A stretch of 32,161 bases of DNA from Nonomuraea aridisoli (GTDB taxonomy: Bacteria > Actinomycetota > Actinomycetes > Streptosporangiales > Streptosporangiaceae). Each line of letters starts with the position of its first letter. Position 1 is the stretch's first letter. Under the pieces are notes generated by a model that saw only the letters and a list, made by a program, of their open reading frames with translations, was not told where the DNA came from and searched no databases. The position numbers and the translations under genes were made by a program. The stretch is from contig NZ_POUD01000084.1 in assembly GCF_003236395.1 (NCBI RefSeq), forward strand, positions 1 through 32,161, given 5' to 3'. Positions 14,737 to 21,380 of the stretch are shown here, one piece after another.

Positions 14737-14931
14737 CGGGGCGGTCGCGGAGGTGGCGGGCGTGCGGGCGGTCTCCCTCACACCGGAGCAGGCCGCCGCC
14801 TCGTCCGGCCCGGCGGCCGAGGCGCTCACCCGCTCGTCCCCGCTGGACGCCTCGCGGGCCCGCCGGATCTTCGGCTGGGCTCCCGCGAGTCCGGACTGCT
14901 GACGGACCTGGCGTCCGGCTCGTACGCCTGA
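14732..14931 (+). pseudogene. 3' remnant of an NAD-dependent epimerase/dehydratase gene, frameshifted
   Basis: In the second frame the text VRAVSLTPEQAAASSGPAAE, then SSPLDASRARRIFGWAPASP, resembles the C-terminus of extended SDR (epimerase) proteins. The expected ending LLTDLASGSYA follows only after a shift into the first frame near 14893-14895, where one base appears lost. The N-terminal Rossmann part is absent and antitoxin-like sequence precedes it. It is a decayed gene end. Confidence 0.55.
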
Positions 14932-15306
14932 TCACTCACCCCCGCGAAACCAGCGGCCGGCCGCCGGCAGGAGCAGGCAGACGATCACGCTCAGCGGGAA
15001 GAGCGTGTTCGGTCCGATCAGCCGGGGCCAGGTCAGCTCGTCGTCGATGGCGAGAATGCAGACGGAGGCCACGACGACGACGGACTCGGTCGTCACGATC
15101 GCCCACCGGAGCATGCTGGTGCGGCCGTTCCAGCGGTGGAGGAACCAGCCGACGAGACCTGTGACGCCGCCGGCGTAGACGCCCACGATAAGGATGGGCC
15201 AGGCGAACGTCGAGGCGAAGGCGGCGACCCAGACGGCAAGGCCCACGAGGCCGAACGCGACTTGGAGGGTCATGAGGAATCTCGCCGTTTTCGCGGCGGC
15301 CGGCAT
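14932..15306 (-). CDS. Small integral membrane protein of unknown function
   Basis: From ATG 15306 (MPAAAKTARFLMTLQVAFGL) the product is 124 residues with four likely transmembrane helices: FLMTLQVAFGLVGLAVWVAA, TFAWPILIVGVYAGGVTGLV, WAIVTTESVVVVASVCILAI and NTLFPLSVIVCLLLPAAGRW. It ends RWFRGGE. The start is uncertain. GGAG lies about 4 bp before ATG 15306. The frame is open further up, with ATG at 15399 and 15474, but the last would collide with the divergent VOC gene. The MP-VKTAR-like opening before the first helix is common among small actinomycete membrane proteins, but I know of no function. Confidence 0.65.
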   Translation of the reverse strand: MPAAAKTARFLMTLQVAFGLVGLAVWVAAFASTFAWPILIVGVYAGGVTGLVGWFLHRWNGRTSMLRWAIVTTESVVVVASVCILAIDDELTWPRLIGPNTLFPLSVIVCLLLPAAGRWFRGGE

Positions 15307-15472
15307 TTGCTCCGGCCCGACGTTGATCACATCGCCATTGTGAGGCAAAACCGGGCCCGCGAACCAGGCGTGAACCGGTCGTTTCAGGGAGGCGGACATT
15401 CGCGGGCGGTCACCGTCCCAGGTGGACACGGGGATTTTCGCAATGGATATTGGAAGGGAGCGGAGGTGTTTC

Positions 15473-15892
15473 ATGGACGTACGTCTTGACCATCTCGTCT
15501 GCTGGGTCTCCGACCCGCTCGCTTCCCTGCACTTCTACGAGCAGGTCATCGGCCTGCCCGGAGTGAGAGCCGACGAGTTCCGCGACGGGAAGGCGCCTTT
15601 CCCTAGCGTGCGGATCTCACCCGGGACCATCATCGATCTGATGGCCTTCGAGGCGATGCGGGGAGTGGACGAGGGCACGGGAGTGAAGGGCAGCGCCGGG
15701 CATCCGGTGAACCATTTCTGCCTGGCGGTGAGCAAGGAGGAGTTCGACGAGCTGAAGCGCAGGCTGAAACAGCACGACGTCGAGATCACCGGCGACTCGA
15801 CGAATTCTTTCGGGGCTCGCGGGATCGCGCCCGAGACCATTTACTTTCCCGATCCCGACGGCAACGTGATCGAGGTCCGCTGGTACGAATGA
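15473..15892 (+). CDS. VOC/glyoxalase-fold family protein
   Basis: The 139-residue single-copy VOC protein has two babbab modules. VRLDHLVCWVSDPLASLHFYEQVIGL opens the first (His as metal ligand), HPVNHFCLAV the second, and FPDPDGNVIEVRWYE carries the C-terminal metal-binding Glu. Members include glyoxalase I, ring-cleaving dioxygenases and antibiotic-sequestering proteins; the substrate is unknown. GGAGG ends about 6 bp before ATG 15473. No clear operon partner is present. Confidence 0.85.
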   Translation: MDVRLDHLVCWVSDPLASLHFYEQVIGLPGVRADEFRDGKAPFPSVRISPGTIIDLMAFEAMRGVDEGTGVKGSAGHPVNHFCLAVSKEEFDELKRRLKQHDVEITGDSTNSFGARGIAPETIYFPDPDGNVIEVRWYE

Positions 15893-15925
15893 GAAGTGTC
15901 GGCCGCATCTGGTACACAGGCTGGC

Positions 15926-16297
15926 ATGGGTGTGAGCGTCGATGAGTTCCTCGGGCTGCTGGACGAGTTGCCCGAGGTGCGGATGAGCCAGGGCGGAGAG
16001 TGGGTCGGCCTCAAGGTGCACGACAAGGGGTTCGGCTACCTGTGGGAGGCGACCGAGACCGTCGGGCTCAAGGCCACGATCGAGGAGCAGATCGCGCTCG
16101 TGTCCGAGCGGCCCGAGGTGTTCGAGGTGCAGTTCACCGCGGGGCGGTTCGGGTGGGTCGTGGTCCACCTCGACAAGATCGACGCCGAGGAGTTGTTCGA
16201 GCTCATGGTCGAGGCGTGGTCCCTGACCGCGCCCAAGGAGCTCGTGGAGGAGTTCGAGGCCACCCATCCCATCGGCCAGAAGGTGCAATCAGGGTAA
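15926..16297 (+). CDS. MmcQ/YjbR family protein
   Basis: The 123-residue protein has the MmcQ/YjbR layout: an N-terminal helix VDEFLGLLDELPEVR, WVGLKVHDKGFGYLW, then KATIEEQIALVSERPEVFEV and RFGWVVVHLDKIDAEELFEL with the C-terminal helix EAWSLTAPKELV. The fold is CyaY-like and is often called DNA-binding, with little functional proof. ATG 15926 has no ribosome binding site. TACACA (15913-15918) lies 7 bp upstream, so a leaderless start is possible. The GNAT gene follows after 11 bp and is probably co-transcribed. Confidence 0.8.
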   Translation: MGVSVDEFLGLLDELPEVRMSQGGEWVGLKVHDKGFGYLWEATETVGLKATIEEQIALVSERPEVFEVQFTAGRFGWVVVHLDKIDAEELFELMVEAWSLTAPKELVEEFEATHPIGQKVQSG

Positions 16298-16308
16298 TCT
16301 CCGACATT

Positions 16309-16791
16309 GTGCACATCCGGCTGCGGAAGTGGCGCGAAAGCGACGCGCCCGTCGTCTTACGGGCCTTCCAGGCGCCCGATCTGCGCCGGCAGGCGTCCTG
16401 GCCGGTCGTCACCCTCCAGGACGCCGTGGGCTGGATCTCCTCCTGGCCGGGCGCGGGGCACGCCTTCGCCGTGACGGCCGAGGGCCGGGTGGTCGGTAAC
16501 GTGGCGGTGAGCGGGATCGACGACCAGGGCAACGGCTGGGTGTCCTACTGGGTGGTGCCCGAGGCCCGGGGGCGGGGGATCGCCGTGGCGGCGACCCGGC
16601 TGCTGGCGCGCTGGGCCTTCGACGAGCGGGGGCTACTACGGCTGGAGCTGCGGCACCGTACGGACAACCCGGCATCGTGCCGGGTGGCCACCAAGGCGGG
16701 GTTCCGTCCCCAGGGCGTCGAGCACGGCAGGCTCGGTGACGAAGGCGTCCCCTACGCCGTCGAACGTCACGCCCGCCTCGCCACCGACTGA
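16309..16791 (+). CDS. GNAT-family N-acetyltransferase
   Basis: The 160-residue RimJ/RimL-like acetyltransferase starts VHIRLRKWRESDAPVVLRAF. It has the acetyl-CoA loop VVPEARGRGIAVAATRLLARWAF and ends with LELRHRTDNPASCRVATKAGF, the typical N-S-V-K-GF motif B. The acceptor (protein N-terminus, sugar or drug) is not predictable. GTG 16309 is the only start that places the first strand properly. It lies 11 bp after the YjbR stop, with only a weak AGGG upstream. Confidence 0.82.
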   Translation: MHIRLRKWRESDAPVVLRAFQAPDLRRQASWPVVTLQDAVGWISSWPGAGHAFAVTAEGRVVGNVAVSGIDDQGNGWVSYWVVPEARGRGIAVAATRLLARWAFDERGLLRLELRHRTDNPASCRVATKAGFRPQGVEHGRLGDEGVPYAVERHARLATD

Positions 16792-16844
16792 CCGGCGAGC
16801 CGGTCGCCCGACCGTCCGGGTGGTCAGGCGGGGGGAGGCTGAAT

Positions 16845-16850
16845 TACCCT
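16845..16850 (+). promoter_or_regulatory. Leaderless -10 element (TACCCT) for the gene at 16857
   Basis: TACCCT fits TANNNT and ends 6 bp before the GTG start. No Shine-Dalgarno lies in the right place, so the mRNA probably begins at the GTG. Confidence 0.45.
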
Positions 16851-16856
16851 TTTCGG

Positions 16857-17234
16857 GTGGACGGCGAGAGTCTGGCCGCGGTCGGGTTGCTGGAAGCCCT
16901 GAGCCGGGCGTCGGAGATTCTCGCGGAATTACGTCATCCCTTCGTGAGAAGCGAGCATTTTTCGTATTTCCTCCCCTCCGGCGGTGCCCGTGTCGGGGCC
17001 GCGTTCATCCTGCCGGACGGCCGTGAGGTGCGTTTCGAGGTCTCGATCGTGGCCGCCGGCGACGCCTTCCACGTCGAGGGCGGCATCACCGCCGAGGACG
17101 AGACCCTGCTGGAGTTGCCGCGCAGGACCGTCAAGGACATTCGTGAGGGCGTGGCCGTCCTGGACGACTACGTGGCGGAGGTGGCGGCGCCCGCCGGGCC
17201 GGTGCTCGACCGCTTACTGGAGGAGATCGCCTAA
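16857..17234 (+). CDS. Conserved-looking hypothetical protein
   Basis: The 125-residue soluble, acidic protein starts at GTG 16857. Its beginning (ESLAAVGLLEALSRASEILAELRH) looks helical, followed by a beta-rich centre (VGAAFILPDGREVRFEVSIVAAGDAFHVEG). Residues 85-125 look helical again (TVKDIREGVAVLDDYVAEVA). Coding bias is normal for this genome. No catalytic motif or family is recognised. It precedes the EamA operon by only the 52-bp operator region. Confidence 0.6.
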   Translation: MDGESLAAVGLLEALSRASEILAELRHPFVRSEHFSYFLPSGGARVGAAFILPDGREVRFEVSIVAAGDAFHVEGGITAEDETLLELPRRTVKDIREGVAVLDDYVAEVAAPAGPVLDRLLEEIA

Positions 17235-17279
17235 CTGTCAGACAATCAATTGGACAACGGTGTCTGATTGTCAGACAAT
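17235..17279 (+). promoter_or_regulatory. EamA-gntR promoter embedded in operator boxes
   Basis: CTGTCAGACAA (17235-17245) and TTGTCAGACAA (17268-17278) are two copies of a palindromic box. The second matches the FadR-type GntR consensus TNGTNNNACNA exactly. Between them lies GACAACGGTGTC (17253-17264), also present at 10993-11004. TGGACA (17251-17256) and GACAAT (17274-17279), 17 bp apart, form a plausible promoter overlapping both boxes. ATG 17287 follows 7 bp later, so the mRNA would be leaderless and easily blocked by a bound regulator. Confidence 0.65.
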
Positions 17280-17286
17280 GAACGGC

Positions 17287-18183
17287 ATGAACAAGGGTCC
17301 GCTCGCCGTGGTCGGCGCCGCCGTGCTCTGGGGCACGGCCGGAACCGCCGGACTGCTCGTCTCCGCGGACTCCGTCGCCCTGGCCGCCGCCCGGCTGGTC
17401 ATCGGCGGAGCGGCCCTCGCCGTCGTGGCGCGGGCGGCCGCGCGGCGGTCCACGAAGCTCATCACCCCTGGCCTGCTGCTGGGCGCGGTCGCCGTCGCGG
17501 CCTACCAGCTCTGCTTCTTCGCCGCCGTCAGCCGTACGGGGGTCGCGATCGGCACCGTCGTCGCCATCGGCAGCGGGCCGGTGTTCACGGGGTTGCTCTC
17601 CTGGGTCCTGCACGGCAGGCGGCCGAGCGGGCGGTGGGCGGTGGCCACCACGGCGGCCGTCTGCGGTTGCGCGGCGCTCATCGTCGGCGGCGGGACGCAG
17701 GCCGGCGCGCAGGTGGTCTCCGGGACGTTGTTCGCCCTGCTGGGCGGGCTGCTCTACGCCTTCTACGCCGTCATGGCGGCCGGCGCGATCGGCCGGGGAG
17801 CCGAGTCGAACGCCGTGATGGGCGTGATGTTCGGCGGCGCCGCGATCATCATGCTGCCCGTGCTGGCGCTGCACGGCGCCGCCTGGCTGACGGAGCCGCG
17901 CGCGTTGCTCGCCGTCCTCTACTTGGGCCTCGGCACCACGGCGCTGTCCTACCTCCTTTACGGCCTCGGGCTGCGCACCACCCCCGTGGCCTCGGCCGCC
18001 ACGCTGGCCCTGGCCGAGCCGGCCGTCGCCGCGCTGCTCGGCCTGGTCGTGCTGGGCGAGCGGCTGACCCCGGTGTCCGTCGCCGGTCTCGTCCTGCTCG
18101 CCCTGGCTCTGGTCGCGGTCGCCGTACCGGAAAAGCAGGAAAGGAAAGCCGTACCGGAAAGGGAGCTAGAGTCACGGGCGTGA
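17287..18183 (+). CDS. EamA/DMT-family transporter
   Basis: The 298-residue protein has about ten transmembrane helices in two EamA repeats. The first starts GPLAVVGAAVLWGTAGTAGL, the second near VVSGTLFALLGGLLYAFYAV, and it ends with EPAVAALLGLVVLGERLTPV, the typical DMT signature. Such exporters move amino acids, nucleosides or drugs. ATG 17287 is preferred over ATG 17278, which lies within the operator and -10. The C-terminal tail contains a 13-bp direct DNA repeat GCCGTACCGGAAA (18121 and 18148) encoding a charged VPE-K/R stretch. The regulator gene starts inside its stop codon, so both are co-translated and the exporter is probably controlled by that regulator. Confidence 0.88.
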   Translation: MNKGPLAVVGAAVLWGTAGTAGLLVSADSVALAAARLVIGGAALAVVARAAARRSTKLITPGLLLGAVAVAAYQLCFFAAVSRTGVAIGTVVAIGSGPVFTGLLSWVLHGRRPSGRWAVATTAAVCGCAALIVGGGTQAGAQVVSGTLFALLGGLLYAFYAVMAAGAIGRGAESNAVMGVMFGGAAIIMLPVLALHGAAWLTEPRALLAVLYLGLGTTALSYLLYGLGLRTTPVASAATLALAEPAVAALLGLVVLGERLTPVSVAGLVLLALALVAVAVPEKQERKAVPERELESRA

Positions 18184-18812
18184 CGTTGCCGCTCAGACCT
18201 GTCTCCACCGTCGGCGCGCTGGCCGACGCCCTGCGCAGCAGGGTGCTGTCCGGGGAGATCGCGCCCGGCACCACGCTGCCCGAGCAGGAGATCGCCGCCT
18301 CCTACGGCGTGGCCAGGCCGACCGTCAGGGAGGCGCTGGCCACGCTGGTCCACGAGGGGCTGCTCCGGCGCGAGCGCAACCGCAGCGCGTACGTCCCCGA
18401 GGTGACACTCGCGGACCTCGACGACCTCATGTACGTCCGCCGCCCGCTCGAGGACCTCATGGCGCAGGCCATGGCCGGGCACGACGTGCCGCAGGCCGAG
18501 GCCGCGCTGCACCGCATGGCCGCGCTGCCGGCCGACGCGCCCTGGTCGGAGACCGTGGCCGAGCACATGGCGCTGCACGAGGCGCTGATCCGCGCGGTCG
18601 GCAGCCCCCGCCTGGAGCGCCTCTACGGCGTGCTGGCCGCCGAGACCAGACTCGGGCTCGTCCGGCTGCGCGAGGTCTACGGCGACCGCGACGTCCTGGT
18701 CCGCGAGCACCGCGAGCTGCTCGACGCGATCGCGAACGGCCCGCGCGACGCGGCGCGGGCGGCCGTGGCCGAACACCTGAGCCATTCCTGGGGCGAGCGA
18801 CGCGACGGATGA
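18180..18812 (+). CDS. GntR-family (FadR subfamily, FCD domain) transcriptional regulator
   Basis: The 210-residue regulator has the winged helix ALADALRSRVLSGEIAPGTT followed by LPEQEIAASYGVARPTVREA and a wing of GLLRRERNRSAYV. An all-helical FCD ligand domain follows, with metal-binding histidine candidates in AEHMALHEALIRAVG and VREHRELLDAI and a C-terminal AVAEHLSHS. GTG 18180 overlaps the EamA stop (GTGA). The operon promoter carries a perfect FadR-type box, which supports autoregulation. The effector is unknown. Confidence 0.87.
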   Translation: MTLPLRPVSTVGALADALRSRVLSGEIAPGTTLPEQEIAASYGVARPTVREALATLVHEGLLRRERNRSAYVPEVTLADLDDLMYVRRPLEDLMAQAMAGHDVPQAEAALHRMAALPADAPWSETVAEHMALHEALIRAVGSPRLERLYGVLAAETRLGLVRLREVYGDRDVLVREHRELLDAIANGPRDAARAAVAEHLSHSWGERRDG

Positions 18813-18852
18813 GACGGTTGGGACGGGCCTGAGCACCATTGGGCGGGAACCC

Positions 18853-18882
18853 TTGCGGTACCGCCCCGGAAGTCGCAAGAAT
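18853..18882 (+). promoter_or_regulatory. Candidate leaderless promoter for the gene at 18890
   Basis: TTGCGG (18853-18858) and AAGAAT (18877-18882) are 18 bp apart, and ATG 18890 follows 7 bp later. The GCAAGAAT core recurs before nuoB (29435-29442), also 6-7 bp from its start codon. Confidence 0.4.
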
Positions 18883-18889
18883 CGCGGCC

Positions 18890-19240
18890 ATGCACGGCAA
18901 TCCGATGCCGGACTCCTACGTGTACGTCACGGAAGAGGGCGTCACCCGTCACTACGCGGACGGCAGCGTGGAGGCTCTCGCCTGGGAGGACGTGGTGGAG
19001 GTCCGTGTCGTCACCGAAGCCGGGGCGGACGTCCACTACATCCTGCTCGACCGCGACGGCGAAGGCTGCGTCGTGCCGCGTTCGGCCACGGACGCGACGT
19101 TCCTCGCGAGGTTGCGCTATCTGCCGGATTTCGACCTCGAACGGCTGAACGTGGCCGCCGATTCGGCGCACGACGGCGTGGTGGTCGTCTGGCGCAGCCC
19201 CGACCCGCCGTCCGCGCTGCCGGACCTCGAGTACGACTGA
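18890..19240 (+). CDS. Hypothetical protein
   Basis: The 116-residue soluble protein opens DSYVYVTEEGVTRHYADGSV and continues with EDVVEVRVVTEAGADVHYIL, a run of short strands ending in a hydrophobic VVVVWRSP and an acidic tail. The pattern resembles a small PH-like or immunity-type beta domain, but I cannot assign a family. ATG 18890 is preferred to GTG 18839 because a -10-like AAGAAT lies 7 bp before it and no ribosome binding site fits either start. It stands alone between the GntR gene and rmlA. Confidence 0.6.
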   Translation: MHGNPMPDSYVYVTEEGVTRHYADGSVEALAWEDVVEVRVVTEAGADVHYILLDRDGEGCVVPRSATDATFLARLRYLPDFDLERLNVAADSAHDGVVVVWRSPDPPSALPDLEYD

Positions 19241-19337
19241 CCGGCCGGGAGCCCCAGGGGCGGCAAAAGCGGCATAGGCCCTGTGTGGTGAAATTTCGGA
19301 CCATGGATGTGGGACGTCCCGGGCCGGGGTATCGACG

Positions 19338-20405
19338 GTGAAGGCACTCGTGCTCGCCGGGGGATCGGGCACACGGTTGCGGCCCATCACGTACACGTCG
19401 GCCAAACAGCTCGTCCCCGTCGCCAACAAACCCGTCCTGTTCTACGGCCTGGAGGCGGTCGCGGCGGCCGGGATCGCCGAGGTGGGCCTGGTCGTCGGCG
19501 ACACGCAGGCGGAGATCGAGGCGGCCGTGGGCGACGGCTCGGCGTTCGGGCTGCGGGTGACGTACCTGCGGCAGGAGGCGCCCCTCGGGCTCGCCCATGG
19601 CGTGCTGATCGCCCGCGAGTTCCTGGGCGACGAGGACTTCGTCATGTACCTCGGCGACAACTTCGTCGTCGGCGGCATCACCGATCTCGTGGACAAGTTC
19701 ACCCGCGAACGGCCGGCCGCGCAGATCATGCTCACCAAGGTCTCCGACCCGCGCCGGTTCGGCGTCGCCGAGCTCGACGCCGAGGGCCGCCTGATCGGCC
19801 TGGAGGAGAAGCCCGCCCGTCCCAAGAGCGACCTGGCGCTGGCCGGCGTCTACCTGTTCAGCCCGGCGGTGCACGAGGTGGTCGCGCGGCTGAAGCCGTC
19901 GCGGCGGGGCGAGCTGGAGATCATCGACGCCATCCAGGGGCTGGTCGACCGGGGCCTGCGCGTCGAATCGTCGGTGATCTCCGGATACTGGAAGGACACC
20001 GGGAACGTCACCGACATGCTGGAGGTCAACCGGCTGGTCCTGGAGTCGGTCGAGAGCCACGTGCGCGGGCACGTCGACGCGGCCAGCGAGCTGGTCGGCC
20101 GCGTGGTCGTCGAGCACGGCGCGGTGGTCGAGCGCTCCCGCGTGGTCGGCCCGGTCGTCATCGGCGCCGGGGCGGCGATCGTGGACAGCTACGTCGGCCC
20201 CTTCACCTCCATCGGCGCCGGCTGCCGGATCACCGGCAGCGAGATCGAGTACTCGATCGTCCTGCCCCGCGCCTCCATCGCCGGCGTCGGCCGCATCGAG
20301 TCGTCGCTGATCGGCCACGACGTCGAGGTCACCCCCGCACCCCACACGCCCAGAGCCCACCGTCTCGTGCTGGGCGATCACAGCAAGGTTCAGATCAGCT
20401 CATGA
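19338..20405 (+). CDS. rmlA: Glucose-1-phosphate thymidylyltransferase, long (StrD-like) form
   Basis: The enzyme joins dTTP and glucose-1-phosphate to give dTDP-glucose. At 355 residues it is the long form. The nucleotidyltransferase domain begins KALVLAGGSGTRLRPITYTS with KQLVPVANKP, and has YLRQEAPLGLAHGV and VMYLGDNFV. A C-terminal left-handed beta-helix (about 255-345) has hexapeptide-like repeats such as VVIGAGAAIVDSYVG. Long forms typically serve deoxysugar pathways of secondary metabolites or surface glycans. GTG 19338 gives the canonical N-terminus, with a CCGGGG purine-rich stretch upstream. rmlB overlaps its stop (ATGA), forming a two-gene operon. Confidence 0.92.
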   Translation: MKALVLAGGSGTRLRPITYTSAKQLVPVANKPVLFYGLEAVAAAGIAEVGLVVGDTQAEIEAAVGDGSAFGLRVTYLRQEAPLGLAHGVLIAREFLGDEDFVMYLGDNFVVGGITDLVDKFTRERPAAQIMLTKVSDPRRFGVAELDAEGRLIGLEEKPARPKSDLALAGVYLFSPAVHEVVARLKPSRRGELEIIDAIQGLVDRGLRVESSVISGYWKDTGNVTDMLEVNRLVLESVESHVRGHVDAASELVGRVVVEHGAVVERSRVVGPVVIGAGAAIVDSYVGPFTSIGAGCRITGSEIEYSIVLPRASIAGVGRIESSLIGHDVEVTPAPHTPRAHRLVLGDHSKVQISS

Positions 20406-21328
20406 CGCGGATCCTGGTGACCGGGGGCGCGGGCTTCATCGGCTCCCACTTCGTCCGCGGCCTGACCGGCGCGCACGTCACCGTCCTCGACAAGCTCACG
20501 TACGCGGGCAACCGGGCCAACCTCGACGGGGTGCCGCACGACTTCGTGCACGGCGACATCTGCGACGCGGGGCTGCTGGCCGAGGTCGTCCCCGGGCACG
20601 ACCTCGTGGTCAACTTCGCCGCCGAGTCCCACGTCGACCGGTCGATCGCGGAGGCGGCGGCGTTCATGCGCACCAACGCGCTCGGCGTCCAGACGCTGCT
20701 GCAGGCGTGCCTGGACGCCGGCGTGCCGAAGGTGGTGCAGGTCTCGACCGACGAGGTGTACGGCTCGATCGACGTCGGCTCGTGGGACGAGAACGCGCCG
20801 GTGCGCCCGCGGTCGCCGTACGCGGCCTCGAAGGCGTCCGGCGACCTCGTCGCCCGCGCGTACGCCATCACGTACGGGCTGGACGTCTCGATCACCCGGT
20901 GCGGCAACAACTACGGGCCCCGGCAGTACCCGGAGAAGATCATCCCGCTGTTCGTCACGAACCTGCTGCGCGGCCGGAAGGTGCCGCTGTACGGCGACGG
21001 CGGCAACGTCCGCGACTGGGTCCATGTCGAGGACCACTGCGCCGGCATCCGCCTGGTCGCCGAGAAGGGCGAGCCCGGCGAGGTCTACCACATCGGGGGC
21101 ACCGCCGAGCTGACCAACCGGGACCTCACCGCCCGCCTGCTGGCCGCCTGCGGCCGGGACTGGGACCTGGTCGAGCACGTCGAGGACCGCAAGGGCCACG
21201 ACCGCAGGTACTCGCTGGACGACTCCAAGCTGCGGGCGCTCGGTTACGGGCCGCGGATCCCGTTCGAGCAGGGGCTGGCGGACACCGTCCGCTGGTACGC
21301 CGAGCACCGCGACTGGTGGGAGCGCTGA
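20402..21328 (+). CDS. rmlB: dTDP-glucose 4,6-dehydratase
   Basis: The NAD-dependent extended SDR of 308 residues converts dTDP-glucose to dTDP-4-keto-6-deoxyglucose. Motifs present are ILVTGGAGFIGSHFVRGL, NFAAESHVDRSI, QVSTDEVYGS (catalytic Thr-Asp-Glu), YAASKAS (Tyr-Lys), RCGNNYGPRQYPEKIIPLF and VHVEDHC. It completes the first two steps begun by RmlA, but rmlC and rmlD are not in this window, so the final sugar is unknown. Its ATG sits inside the rmlA stop codon. A strong hairpin follows between it and the convergent korB. Confidence 0.93.
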   Translation: MTRILVTGGAGFIGSHFVRGLTGAHVTVLDKLTYAGNRANLDGVPHDFVHGDICDAGLLAEVVPGHDLVVNFAAESHVDRSIAEAAAFMRTNALGVQTLLQACLDAGVPKVVQVSTDEVYGSIDVGSWDENAPVRPRSPYAASKASGDLVARAYAITYGLDVSITRCGNNYGPRQYPEKIIPLFVTNLLRGRKVPLYGDGGNVRDWVHVEDHCAGIRLVAEKGEPGEVYHIGGTAELTNRDLTARLLAACGRDWDLVEHVEDRKGHDRRYSLDDSKLRALGYGPRIPFEQGLADTVRWYAEHRDWWER

Positions 21329-21335
21329 CACGCGA

Positions 21336-21366
21336 AAGGGGCCCGCTCCATCGGAGCAGGCCCCTT
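21336..21366. terminator. Bidirectional terminator between rmlB and korB
   Basis: The arms AAGGGGCCCGCTCC (21336-21349) and GGAGCAGGCCCCTT (21353-21366) pair at 13 of 14 positions with a 3-nt loop. Convergent genes end on both sides (21328 and 21381), so it probably serves both strands. Confidence 0.8.
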
Positions 21367-21380
21367 CACGTCGCGTACGT

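Noticed and set aside
14590..14931. A genuine 113-residue protein
   Set aside because: Its two ends match different families and the middle is out of frame with the epimerase remnant, so it is listed as two overlapping pseudogene fragments.
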